DNA from: Brucella pituitosa
GTDB taxonomy: Bacteria > Pseudomonadota > Alphaproteobacteria > Rhizobiales > Rhizobiaceae
Direction of reading: 5' to 3'
DNA length: 64,000 nt
Assembly: GCF_003049685.1 (NCBI RefSeq)
Contig: NZ_PYSY02000002.1
Location: 1,463,501-1,527,500, forward strand
The notes under the pieces are model-generated. The model was not told the DNA's origin and made no database searches. It saw only the letters and a list, made by a program, of their open reading frames with translations. The translations under genes were made by a program, and so were the position numbers. How positions within the stretch are numbered: position 1 is the stretch's first letter; the number at the start of each line of letters is the position of its first letter. Positions 23,820 through 31,337 of the stretch are shown piece by piece.

Positions 23820-25030
23820 GCGGCACCTGCCATCATTTCAGAAAAATCAATCCCGGCTGGAGGCCAGGCAATCGCCACGCGTCGGCCATCGCGCATGATG
23901 CGGGCTTTCGCACGCGCCATTGCGGCAGCAGTCATGATTCGCTCGGAATCCCCGTCACCCAACAAAATAACGTCGCGCACATGGTCAGGCATCCAGAATG
24001 CATCGTCGGATGCTTGATCCGCGCGCGGCACAGGCCCGGCAATCATAACGGGGCGCAACCGGGCCTTGCTGTCGGCCTTCTTCAGTGTGGGATGTGCAAA
24101 CCTCGATGCGGGCTCCGCAGGCCCAGCCAGATTGCCAAGGTCGCCTGCAGCAAAGTAAAATGTATCATCGCGAAAGCCTTCCGCGCGCCCGACAGCCGCC
24201 ACATTCTCAATTCCTTCACCGCCAACCCATCGCAACGCGTCGGGCGATCCGGCGATAGGTATAAGACCGCCCTTTTTAGAGCCACGCATCTTCTTGGAAG
24301 GCAGAAACTCCCCGGATTGTGGGTCAACGATTTCGGGCCGACATTTAGGGCGACAGTCCAGCGCGATCCAGGTGATATGACAGCCGATAACCGTCATGTC
24401 CGGGCAGACAAACGGCGCTACCATTGCGGGGCCATCATGAATAACCTCATCGCCATGCCAGTAAGGTACGGATGGCGAAACGCGTAACCACGTCGCTTCT
24501 GTTACGCCGGCACCGCGTGCCATGAGATAAAACCGGCCTTCTGGCTGACCGGCTGAAACCAAATTAACAGCACGGCTATAAATGCCACGCGCCTTGTTCC
24601 GCTCTTTCTCGCGGAAATCGACCTGCTGCGCATTCTGTCTGGCTTGTTCTTCCTCATTCTTGCGTCGCTGCGCGTCAAGGCGTGCAAGCCGTGCTTGCCG
24701 GTCGTTATCACTTTCGCGCTCACCACCTTCGGGAATCGGCTCACCAGTCAGCAGCGAGCAGGCTTCCAGCAGCCCGTCACGGCTGCGCGGATTAAGCCCC
24801 CGGATATGCGCTGCCATGCCAATGGCGTCGTTACCGCCAATGCCACCCTGCCGGCAGTTCCATTTGCCTTTCTGGGTATTGAAGGCAAATGTATCCGTTC
24901 CACCGCAAGCGGGGCAGGGTTGCGGGTGTTCGTTGCCGCTCGCCCGGAATTTCAGGCCGAGCCGCTGCGCGCCGTCCGCAATGGAAACTGCGCGCGCGTT
25001 CTCGATAAAGAGTTCAAGAGCGGTGTTCAT
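23816..25030 (-). CDS. Zinc-ribbon/Toprim DNA primase
   Basis: This 404-residue protein is a phage primase. The N-terminal zinc ribbon (CPAC at 39-42, then GTDTFAFNTQKGKWNC ending at Cys59) binds template DNA. A Gln/Arg-rich linker spans about residues 125-160. The C-terminal Toprim-like domain has the acidic strand VILLGDGDSE and the end GIDFSEMM. It overlaps the small upstream gene and the helicase by 4 bp each, so they are co-translated. Confidence 0.88.
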   Translation of the reverse strand: MNTALELFIENARAVSIADGAQRLGLKFRASGNEHPQPCPACGGTDTFAFNTQKGKWNCRQGGIGGNDAIGMAAHIRGLNPRSRDGLLEACSLLTGEPIPEGGERESDNDRQARLARLDAQRRKNEEEQARQNAQQVDFREKERNKARGIYSRAVNLVSAGQPEGRFYLMARGAGVTEATWLRVSPSVPYWHGDEVIHDGPAMVAPFVCPDMTVIGCHITWIALDCRPKCRPEIVDPQSGEFLPSKKMRGSKKGGLIPIAGSPDALRWVGGEGIENVAAVGRAEGFRDDTFYFAAGDLGNLAGPAEPASRFAHPTLKKADSKARLRPVMIAGPVPRADQASDDAFWMPDHVRDVILLGDGDSERIMTAAAMARAKARIMRDGRRVAIAWPPAGIDFSEMMAGAA

Positions 25031-25212
25031 TCTGCACCTATATCTTTCCGGCGCGCGAGCGCATTGCGGCTTGTCACCATGGTGTAGCCATCAGGGAACC
25101 GGACCAAACACGAGTTCATCACCTTAGCGCGTACATCGACGGCGCAAGGCTGACCTTTTCGTCCTTGGCGGTTCCAACGATAGAGATAGGGGAACTGGAC
25201 AGCCGTCGTCAT
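25027..25212 (-). CDS. Small hypothetical phage protein, 61 residues
   Basis: This short basic protein (MTTAVQFPYLYRWNRQGRKG, then CAVDVRAKVMNSCLVRFPDG) starts at 25212, overlapping the C5 methyltransferase stop by 4 bp, and ends overlapping the primase start by 4 bp. The segment looks like a beta-rich fold with a RKGQ turn (similar small proteins precede phage primases). A longer reading overlaps the methyltransferase further and is not supported. Confidence 0.7.
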   Translation of the reverse strand: MTTAVQFPYLYRWNRQGRKGQPCAVDVRAKVMNSCLVRFPDGYTMVTSRNALARRKDIGAE

Positions 25213-27017
25213 TCCGCTGCCTCCATCTGCATGGCAAGATGGCTGCAATTTGCCGCAACAAGCGCGGCAGCAACGGGCGGGCAAACGCTATTGCCGCAGC
25301 ATGAAACCTGCACGGTTTTGGAAAACTCTGTTCCATCCAGACCGCGTTCAATTTCGTAACCTTCGGGAAAACCTTGCGCTCGAAAGAGTTCACGCGGCAC
25401 CAGCATGCGCATGCCAATATCGACAATCACATATGTCACGCCCGCACTTGTGAGCGTTACAAACTCGCGTTGATCCCAGAACCCAAACGAACGCAGAAAA
25501 TCAGCAACTGCCCTCGCTCTGGCGGCTTGTTCGGGCATGAAGGGCGGCACATCAAGTGCCGCTTCAACATGGCCATGTCGATCCTTGGTGGTAACGGTGC
25601 GAACAGGTTCATTCCCGACACCTCCGTCGCCAGTGCCATAATAGGCTTGCAGATAGGGTGCTACGACACTCTGCTGACTGCCGGTGCGGGTGACGGTCGA
25701 TAACGGCGCATTTGCTGCGCGTCCCGGATTTACACCACCCTTACGACGACCATCATTGTTGTGCTGCGCGATGAAGGCCGAAACCAACTGAGATTTACCC
25801 GCACCGTCGGGCATGACCGTGTGTGCCGGTTCATTCATCCCATGTCCCGTCGACGTACCGAATTGCCGCGCAACGAAAGCAGAAATGACTCCGTTTTGAT
25901 CCTTTCTGCTGGCAGTAATGGTATGCGCTGGGGCCGTCATTGGACGCACAGACCCGCCATGCTGCGCAGCAGTAAGTATCGGGGTAATCAAAGCATGACG
26001 ATTTTCAGTCACGACTGTTGCAAGAGGCCCGACAAGCTCGGAGGTTCTCTCCCACCGTCCGCCGTCATGGCCATAATAGGAAGCGAGATGCGGTGAAACG
26101 AGCGCTTTCTCACCCCTGTGCGCACCCGTGACCGTTCGACATGGCTCATTGATATCCTCAACACGCCCACCATGGGTGAGATTGACGAGAAATGGACGCT
26201 CTGCATCAAGCACATAACGCTTTAGTCCGCGTGCGACGCGGGCCATGGTATTATCAGCAAGAGGTCGCACCGCCCGCAAACCGTATTGTTCCTTTATCTG
26301 ATCGCTTGTCTCGAAGATGGAAGGGCAAGGCAGTGACCAGTCGATAATTTCTGCTGCCGTCCGCCACAGCTGCTTTTTCCCAGCAATAACGTCCTTGTCG
26401 TCAGGCGCGCCATGCGTCGGCTTTGGCCAGATGATGGGCTGCCCGTCGAAGCGGATGACGGCAAAAAACCGTTTGCGAATGGTCGGCGCGCCATAGTCGC
26501 ATGCACGCAATTCCCGCCACTCGATTTTTCCACCCAGCGAACGGATCTTGCGACACCATTTTTTGAAGTACTCGCCCTTGCGCTCAGGGTCCGGCATAAG
26601 TCCGCGTGGGGTTTCGATCAGCGGGCCGTAATCCTGAAATTCTTCCACATTCTCCAGACAGACAACATCGACCCTACCGCCGCTTTTTTGAATGCGCTCA
26701 ATCCAGCCCGGAATGATCCAGGCAAGGTCACGAATATTGCGTTCGACGGGTTTTCCGCCCTTTGCTTTGGAAAAATGCTTACAGTCAGGGCTAAACCATG
26801 CCAGCCCCACATGTGCACCACGAAGATAGTCGAGCGGGTCGATCTTGTAGACGTTCTCGGAGAGATGAAGCGTTTGCGGGTGATTGGCTTCATGCAGAGC
26901 AAGTGCTGCAGGGTTATGATTGATGGCGATATCCGGCGAGCGTCCGAGAGCCATTTCAATACCCGTCGACGCACCGCCGCCACCCGCAAAGGAATCAACG
27001 ATAAGCGGCAACATCAT
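25209..27017 (-). CDS. DNA cytosine-C5 methyltransferase with six-fold repeat insert
   Basis: This 602-residue enzyme transfers methyl groups to cytosine. Motif I FAGGGGASTG is at 10-19; the catalytic Cys79 lies in FSPDCKHF (SPDC instead of the usual PPCQ); motif VI ENV at 122-124; motif VIII RKRFFAVI at 181-188; motif IX RELFRAQGFPEGY near 542-554; motif X GNSVCPPVAAAL at 575-586. Between VIII and IX, where target recognition lies, residues about 277-486 hold six imperfect 32-40-residue repeats with the core P..T[VI]T, most also carrying GG. No restriction enzyme is nearby, so anti-restriction or gene control is likely. It overlaps genes on both sides. Confidence 0.9.
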   Translation of the reverse strand: MMLPLIVDSFAGGGGASTGIEMALGRSPDIAINHNPAALALHEANHPQTLHLSENVYKIDPLDYLRGAHVGLAWFSPDCKHFSKAKGGKPVERNIRDLAWIIPGWIERIQKSGGRVDVVCLENVEEFQDYGPLIETPRGLMPDPERKGEYFKKWCRKIRSLGGKIEWRELRACDYGAPTIRKRFFAVIRFDGQPIIWPKPTHGAPDDKDVIAGKKQLWRTAAEIIDWSLPCPSIFETSDQIKEQYGLRAVRPLADNTMARVARGLKRYVLDAERPFLVNLTHGGRVEDINEPCRTVTGAHRGEKALVSPHLASYYGHDGGRWERTSELVGPLATVVTENRHALITPILTAAQHGGSVRPMTAPAHTITASRKDQNGVISAFVARQFGTSTGHGMNEPAHTVMPDGAGKSQLVSAFIAQHNNDGRRKGGVNPGRAANAPLSTVTRTGSQQSVVAPYLQAYYGTGDGGVGNEPVRTVTTKDRHGHVEAALDVPPFMPEQAARARAVADFLRSFGFWDQREFVTLTSAGVTYVIVDIGMRMLVPRELFRAQGFPEGYEIERGLDGTEFSKTVQVSCCGNSVCPPVAAALVAANCSHLAMQMEAAE

Positions 27018-27247
27018 TGCTCAACCTCCCCAATGGTAGCGCGCCCATCGGGAAGCCTGATTTGCGCCGTTGATGTGGTGAGATGCCTGCGAATAGTGCG
27101 TTCACTAAATCCGGACGCCTCACGCATTTGCTTTCGCGTCAGGCCCATTTCTCGCAGAAGAGATAGGCCTTCAATGACAGTTGCGGGGTGAAGATCGGGA
27201 CTGAAACTTGCAGGCGTGATACTGCCCGGCTGGCCGAAAGTTTTCAT
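27014..27247 (-). CDS. Small helix-turn-helix protein
   Basis: This 77-residue protein contains a recognisable HTH: LTRKQMREASGFSERTIRRHL (about residues 36-56), then a beta-like tail (TAQIRLPDGRATIGEVEQ). The role is probably local regulation. It overlaps the upstream HTH gene by ATGA, and its stop overlaps the methyltransferase start. Confidence 0.7.
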   Translation of the reverse strand: MKTFGQPGSITPASFSPDLHPATVIEGLSLLREMGLTRKQMREASGFSERTIRRHLTTSTAQIRLPDGRATIGEVEQ

Positions 27248-27492
27248 GGAAAAGCCTTCCGTCTGTTGGTGAGTTCCTGGATTTCAAAAAAGCTGGTGGG
27301 CCGCTCAAGCCAGTTGCAGAGCGCCTGAAGGGATTCCGTGCCGACGCGCTTGCCGCTAATCACACGGCGAACATCATCCGCGGGGATTGCGCATATGCGC
27401 GCCACATCAATCTCCCTCATGCAGGAGCACATGCGCTGACGGTCGACATACATGCCGAGAATGGTGAAGTCGGTCTTGGCGGGGGCAGTCAT
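27244..27492 (-). CDS. Small XRE-like HTH protein
   Basis: This 82-residue protein carries a Cro/CI-type HTH (VARICAIPADDVRRVISG, then ESLQALCNWLERP). It overlaps the N4/N6 methyltransferase stop by 4 bp upstream and the next HTH gene downstream. Such paired small regulators inside an early operon may tune methyltransferase or replication gene expression; target unknown. Confidence 0.7.
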   Translation of the reverse strand: MTAPAKTDFTILGMYVDRQRMCSCMREIDVARICAIPADDVRRVISGKRVGTESLQALCNWLERPTSFFEIQELTNRRKAFP

Positions 27493-28694
27493 TCTGCTGC
27501 CTCATTGCTGAAAAGCGGGCCTAAATCCGCCGCTTGCTCAGGGACGTTGCTGACCCGCCATTCTTTCTCGATCCGGCGTTGCGCAAGCTCGGCATATTCC
27601 GGGTTAAGTTCGATCAGGATTGCCCGCCGCCCATGGCGCGCAGCTACAAGTCCTGTCGTTCCAGCACCACCGAATGGATCAAGCACAACACCATCTTTCG
27701 GGCATCCAGCGAGAATGCACCGTTCAGCAAGTTCAGGTGGGAATGTGGCGAAGTGAGCTTCTGAGAAAGCCCGCGTTGCAATGGGCCAAACTGAAAGTGG
27801 AGCAGGTTCGAAATTGCGAAGGTAGCGCCCATTAGCCCCTTGCTCGGCCTTGGTCATCTTGTCCCAACGGCCTTTAAAACCTTCGTGATTGCGTACGTGT
27901 CCACGATGTTTCTCTTTTTCAGGCCGGTTATGTGCAGCTGGCGTGTGTGGCTCACTACCGGTTGCCCATCCTGCCACTGTTGGAATATTTCCAGTGGCAC
28001 TTATCTGCCGCACGGCTTCTGCATCATAATATGCACCAATGCGTATCCAACGCGCACCTTCCCGAGCTGGATCAGTAATTAATGGGCAGCGTTCAGTCAG
28101 ATCCGGCGCAAATGAAATTTCGCCAGTATCGCGTGCACGCCATACGTCGCCGTTGTCCGATTTTGTCAGCATGAAAATCTTTTCATGCGAAGTGGATGGA
28201 CGATAAGCGCCGGAAGAATCCGGCATTGGGTTGGATTTGCCCCAAATGATTTCCGAACGCACCCACCAACCCGCATCTTGCAATGCTATAGCAAGCCGGT
28301 TTGGGATCATAAGTAGGTCTTTAGACTTGATGCCTTCGCCCACTGTCGAGAACGGCTTATCCCGAAAGGTCCGGTCGTCTGTACCTTCCGCCTTGTACTC
28401 AGCGGCAGACTTTCCATTTGGCGTCGTGGCATAGCAATCACCGTAATTGATCCAGCAAGTGCCGGTCGGTTTAAGCACACGGCGCACCTCTGCAAACACC
28501 GCCACCATGACGGTGAGGTGTTCAGCAAGTGTGGGTTCCAGCCCCATCTGTCCTTCGACGCCATAATCGCGAAGCCCCCAATATGGAGGTGAGGTGACCA
28601 CGCAATCGATACTGTCCGAGGGAATGTGGGATAGTGCGTCAAGACAATCAGACACTATAATTTCGATGCGATCATCAAGTATGAAAGCACTCAT
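27489..28694 (-). CDS. DNA N4-cytosine/N6-adenine methyltransferase (beta class)
   Basis: This 401-residue enzyme methylates exocyclic amino groups. The catalytic motif IV SPPY is at residues 35-38 within TSPPYWGLRDYG, and motif I, DPFGGAGTTGLVAARHG, is near the C-terminus; IV before I defines the beta class. The order and 'SPPYWGLRDYG' are typical of phage enzymes. Specificity is not deducible. The start at 28694 is fixed by an ATGA overlap with the hidden small membrane-protein gene; the long upstream reading to 28835 crosses that gene in another frame and is rejected. Neighbours on both sides are overlapped. Confidence 0.88.
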   Translation of the reverse strand: MSAFILDDRIEIIVSDCLDALSHIPSDSIDCVVTSPPYWGLRDYGVEGQMGLEPTLAEHLTVMVAVFAEVRRVLKPTGTCWINYGDCYATTPNGKSAAEYKAEGTDDRTFRDKPFSTVGEGIKSKDLLMIPNRLAIALQDAGWWVRSEIIWGKSNPMPDSSGAYRPSTSHEKIFMLTKSDNGDVWRARDTGEISFAPDLTERCPLITDPAREGARWIRIGAYYDAEAVRQISATGNIPTVAGWATGSEPHTPAAHNRPEKEKHRGHVRNHEGFKGRWDKMTKAEQGANGRYLRNFEPAPLSVWPIATRAFSEAHFATFPPELAERCILAGCPKDGVVLDPFGGAGTTGLVAARHGRRAILIELNPEYAELAQRRIEKEWRVSNVPEQAADLGPLFSNEAAE

Positions 28695-28822
28695 CGCGCC
28701 CCAGCCTTTATCAAAAACATGAAAATGGAAATCCACACGCCCACGAGCGTTGCGCCAATACACAGTGAGGCGATGATGAGTGCGGTGCAGATTGGGTGAT
28801 TGGGTTGCCGGCGTGTCATCAT
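28691..28822 (-). CDS. Hidden 43-residue single-pass membrane protein
   Basis: A 43-codon frame starts MMTRRQPNHP, followed by one hydrophobic helix (CTALIIASLCIGATLVGVWI and beyond, about residues 12-38) and a short Lys/Arg tail. Its start overlaps the CII-like stop by ATGA and its stop overlaps the methyltransferase start by ATGA, so it fills the gap between two genes exactly. That spacing and the strong TM pattern argue that it is real. It is not a known holin, and the function is unknown. Confidence 0.7.
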   Translation of the reverse strand: MMTRRQPNHPICTALIIASLCIGATLVGVWISIFMFLIKAGAR

Positions 28823-29322
28823 TCATCACCGACAATGCGCAAGCTGGCGTCGCCGCGTCGGGCGTTCGCCATTTGATGGGAAATGCTGGTGCGAAGTTCA
28901 GTAACCGAGCGCTCCAGGTTGGAACTCACACGATCCATCTGTGTGGCTTCAGCATGCGTAACCCTGCCGTCCGCAAATGCCTGCGCGCTTACATTCATAA
29001 GTTCGCTTGTGTTGCGCATCACATCGGAATGGGCTGCGAGAAGGTTGCCAGCTGCACGGACATCATCGTCGGGATCAGCCAGCCGTCTTCCATTGAGTGC
29101 GGCCATAGCAGTGGTAACCACCGGCACCCCGCATTCATGCTCAAGCATATACACAGCATTGAGTGACATGAGGTCGGTGTCGGTGGTGTTGTTCCATCGG
29201 CCCACATGGCTCTTGGAAATACTGGTGATTTCGGAAACGCGCTCAATCCCGCCGCAATATTTGATCAGGTCGCGCTGTGCGGATTTGATCCGCAAAAACC
29301 ATGCCTCGTTTGCAAGTGCCAT
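28819..29322 (-). CDS. CII-like phage regulatory HTH protein
   Basis: This 167-residue protein has an HTH near residues 25-45 (GIERVSEITSISKSHVGRWN), then helical sequence (LLAAHSDVMRNTSELMNVSA, VSSNLERSVTELRTSISHQM). The layout suits a CII-type regulator in the early leftward operon. The ATG at 29322 has GAGGA eight bases upstream. Two 17-bp palindromes lie 25-70 bp upstream and could be its own operators. Family assignment is by pattern only. Confidence 0.65.
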   Translation of the reverse strand: MALANEAWFLRIKSAQRDLIKYCGGIERVSEITSISKSHVGRWNNTTDTDLMSLNAVYMLEHECGVPVVTTAMAALNGRRLADPDDDVRAAGNLLAAHSDVMRNTSELMNVSAQAFADGRVTHAEATQMDRVSSNLERSVTELRTSISHQMANARRGDASLRIVGDE

Positions 29323-29346
29323 AGTTGTGTCCTCAAAAGACAAAGC

Positions 29347-29391
29347 TTTCCCGTGGCGGGAAAATCCGCAGTTTTTTCCCGTTTTGGGAAA
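29347..29391. promoter_or_regulatory. Two tandem operator-like palindromes
   Basis: TTTCCCGTGGCGGGAAA (29347-29363) and TTTCCCGTTTTGGGAAA (29375-29391) share arms TTTCCC/GGGAAA and are 28 bp apart, centre to centre. They lie just upstream of the CII-like gene and are unlike the repressor operators at 30.3 kb, so a different regulator is expected. Confidence 0.6.
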
Positions 29392-29425
29392 GGTTTTTGA
29401 GTGTCAGGTTGGCGTGGTCGGAGCG

Positions 29426-29992
29426 CTAAGGCGGGCTAATCACCTTGGCGCTTCGGAAAGGTCGGACAAACAGTCGAAGGAATGGGGAAATCCACCGATG
29501 CCAATACCGAATGTGGAAACGTTGCTCATCATGGAGCGCATCAAGAGTGAAGCTCTCGCCAAGGCCTTTGAGGAGGTTGCCGTATTGCTTGCTGGTCGGA
29601 TCGACCACGGGCATTACCGGGCACTGAATAAGCGCCTTGTTGAAGTCGTCGAGCGAATGCCAGTAATCCCACTGAAATATGCGGCGGGCGTTGAGATTGC
29701 CGCGCTCGATCAGCAGATGATCAAGCAAAATGCGATAGGGCTCACAATCCACGCTATCGATGACGCCTTCAAGTTGGCTCGCAAGAGACTCCGCCGTTAA
29801 ACGACAGGATGTGGAATGAAATGAGAAATAATCGTCCCGCGCGGATTCACGTTCAAGGCGTGCAATTTCCCTACGTACCAACAGGCGCAAGCGAGCCAAA
29901 CGAATACGGTCAATGTCACGGCATGAGTGACCATGGATCATTGCGCAAAATGCAACATCGAAACGGCGGAGAAAGCGTCGGAGGTTACTCAT
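29426..29992 (-). CDS. Hypothetical phage protein, 188 residues
   Basis: Not recognised. The start overlaps the Cro-like stop by ATGA, which supports translation as the second gene of the leftward operon. The N-terminus is strongly basic (MSNLRRFLRRFD, RIRLARLRLLVRREIARLER) and the rest has many His, Trp and Cys. An antisense frame on the plus strand (29498-29800, 100 residues, helical) is codon-in-register with it and has similar third-base statistics, so only one of the two is likely real. Operon context favours this one. Confidence 0.5.
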   Translation of the reverse strand: MSNLRRFLRRFDVAFCAMIHGHSCRDIDRIRLARLRLLVRREIARLERESARDDYFSFHSTSCRLTAESLASQLEGVIDSVDCEPYRILLDHLLIERGNLNARRIFQWDYWHSLDDFNKALIQCPVMPVVDPTSKQYGNLLKGLGESFTLDALHDEQRFHIRYWHRWISPFLRLFVRPFRSAKVISPP

Positions 29993-30249
29993 ACGGGTTC
30001 CTCCATCTTGTTCGGTGCATCATAAGCAGGCAAAAAATCATCCGCAGAAAGATGGATGCCTCTACTCGCCGCCGCAGCAATGATTGGGCGGATATGCTCG
30101 ATTGGGATCAATCCACCTGTGCCGCCCTTTTCCTTCGCATACATCCAGCGATAGGCTCGCGAGACGTGTACGCCGCAGACTTGGGCAACATCGTCGGCAC
30201 CGATTTTGGTGATGATACTTCTGGCTGGTTCAAGATGTCGTTTGGTCAT
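29989..30249 (-). CDS. Cro-like repressor
   Basis: This 86-residue protein (MTKRHLEPARSIITKIGADD) has an HTH in VAQVCGVHVSRAYRWMYAK, then GLIPIEHIRPIIAAAASRGI, typical of YdaS/Cro-type phage regulators. It diverges from the repressor gene and reads first in the leftward operon. The promoter -10 (GAATAA, 30262-30257) would start the transcript at or next to the ATG at 30249, with no Shine-Dalgarno, so the mRNA is probably leaderless. Confidence 0.8.
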   Translation of the reverse strand: MTKRHLEPARSIITKIGADDVAQVCGVHVSRAYRWMYAKEKGGTGGLIPIEHIRPIIAAAASRGIHLSADDFLPAYDAPNKMEEPV

Positions 30250-30256
30250 GCAGGCA

Positions 30257-30285
30257 TTATTCGCGAAAATCGCGATAAGTGTCAA
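30257..30285 (-). promoter_or_regulatory. Early leftward promoter with embedded operator
   Basis: Minus strand: -35 TTGACA (30285-30280), 17-bp spacer, -10 GAATAA (30262-30257). The 18-bp operator TTCGCGAAAATCGCGATA (plus strand, 30260-30277) fills the spacer and overlaps the -10 box. It drives the Cro-like gene. Confidence 0.75.
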
Positions 30286-30332
30286 GCACGTTTCGCGAAA
30301 ATCGCGATAGAAAAAATCGCGATAGTCGCGAT
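30260..30332. promoter_or_regulatory. Repressor operator array
   Basis: The 18-mer TTCGCGAAAATCGCGATA occurs exactly twice (30260-30277 and 30292-30309, 32 bp apart, about three helical turns). A related site ATCGCGATAGTCGCGAT follows at 30316-30332. The array lies between the divergent Cro-like and repressor genes, as in lambdoid immunity regions. Confidence 0.8.
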
Positions 30333-30341
30333 GATATCATC

Positions 30342-30776
30342 ATGAGTGATAGGCAATTTACATATAGACTTTGGCTTAAGCAGGAATTGGAAAAGCGCCC
30401 CAGAGGAACCAAGGGTGCCTTGGCCAAGTTTTTGGGTGTGAGCGCCGATGCTGTCACTCGAATGTCGAATATCGAGAGTGGCAAAGAAGCGCGTGAAATA
30501 AAAGCGCACGAGCTTCCTTTAATTCAGAAGTTTTTTTCGGAACAAGGATCGGAGCCAGATCCTTTGCCGTCTGTGGTTTCGGATGATGGCCCGATCAGAG
30601 GAGATCAGGCCATTCTTGACATGTTAAAACGCATAGAAGGCTTGGATCAACGCGGTGTTGAAGTGGTGTTCTCTGTCATCGATACGGTTATTCAGCGTCA
30701 GCCCGCCAAACAAGAATCGTCATCCGCTGATGATCAACCCGAGATTTCCATTCCCCACCATGTACTGAAGCCATAG
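30342..30776 (+). CDS. Phage repressor (CI-like, no protease domain)
   Basis: This 144-residue protein has an N-terminal HTH (KGALAKFLGVSADAVTRMSN, about residues 24-43) and an acidic linker. Its C-terminus holds LDMLKRIEGLDQRGVEVVFS, a dimerisation-like helix known from short repressors, instead of the S24/LexA autoprotease domain. The protein is the expected ligand of the operators directly upstream. The ATG at 30342 has no Shine-Dalgarno; a longer reading begins inside the operators and is rejected. Confidence 0.8.
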   Translation: MSDRQFTYRLWLKQELEKRPRGTKGALAKFLGVSADAVTRMSNIESGKEAREIKAHELPLIQKFFSEQGSEPDPLPSVVSDDGPIRGDQAILDMLKRIEGLDQRGVEVVFSVIDTVIQRQPAKQESSSADDQPEISIPHHVLKP

Positions 30777-30909
30777 TTTCAGCGAGTTCATTGGCTTTAA
30801 ACTCAATCTTCTGCATTGAAGCAAGAAGGCCACCGTTTAGGGTGGCCACTCTAAGAAGTTCTATTCTATCGCTTTCCTTGCCTGCTTCTATGCGAGCAAA
30901 CTTGATCAT
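30688..30909 (-). CDS. Doubtful small protein convergent with the repressor
   Basis: A 73-residue frame (MIKFARIEAGKESDRIELLR) follows the 30925-31182 gene by 15 bp and has GGGAGAGAGGA just before the ATG. Its last 89 bp are antisense to the repressor 3' end. It could be the second gene of a small leftward unit; the residues resemble no family known to me. Confidence 0.4.
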   Translation of the reverse strand: MIKFARIEAGKESDRIELLRVATLNGGLLASMQKIEFKANELAETMASVHGGEWKSRVDHQRMTILVWRADAE

Positions 30910-30924
30910 TCCTCTCTCCCGCAG

Positions 30925-31182
30925 CTAGACTTTTTCCATCTCATCGACCTCTGGAGGCAGTTGGTCGCCATGGGCGAAGATCAGCTTTGGTGGTTCGAAA
31001 TCACCTGTTTCAGCGTCGCCGGTGTTCGAAAACGCAATAACCATGGGGCTTCTATTAGCCATGCGCTCGGCTGTACGCCGTGCATGCGCCACGTCTTTTG
31101 CGATGAAAGGCGTGTCGGGCCGCAAGTTCCCGCCCTTAATTTTGGTGTAGCTTTGCACGATAAAATTAGTTTGCATGCCCAT
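30925..31182 (-). CDS. Small hypothetical phage protein, 85 residues
   Basis: This protein (starts MGMQTNFIVQSYTKIKGGNL, then KDVAHARRTAERMANRSPMV) has AGGGAGTAAGGG before the ATG at 31182. It looks like a compact alpha/beta protein with an acidic C-terminus (PPEVDEMEKV). It lies downstream of the repressor on the opposite strand, a usual place for lysogenic-conversion or superinfection genes. Function unknown. Confidence 0.65.
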   Translation of the reverse strand: MGMQTNFIVQSYTKIKGGNLRPDTPFIAKDVAHARRTAERMANRSPMVIAFSNTGDAETGDFEPPKLIFAHGDQLPPEVDEMEKV

Positions 31183-31337
31183 TACCCTTACTCCCTGTTA
31201 CGCTCGTTATGTGTGACAGGATGACTCAGAAAGCAGAACGGAACAAGAACAAAGTTGATAAAAGGTTAACGGCGTTTTGCCGTTGCTAGATGTTGTATGC
31301 AGAACGGGCACCACAGTCCGATACTAGATATGAAAGA

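Noticed and set aside
28695..28835. 47-residue N-terminal extension of the N4/N6 methyltransferase
   Set aside because: Starts with TTG, lacks a ribosome site, does not look like a methyltransferase and crosses a small membrane-protein gene in another frame that overlaps both neighbours by ATGA.
29498..29800. Plus-strand 100-residue helical frame antisense to the 188-residue gene
   Set aside because: Strand opposite to the operon, no clear Shine-Dalgarno, and codon register mirrors the minus gene; kept as a question only, not as a feature.
30250..30345. CRISPR-like array of CGCGA repeats
   Set aside because: Repeats are short, palindromic and without uniform spacers; they fit operators between divergent phage regulators.
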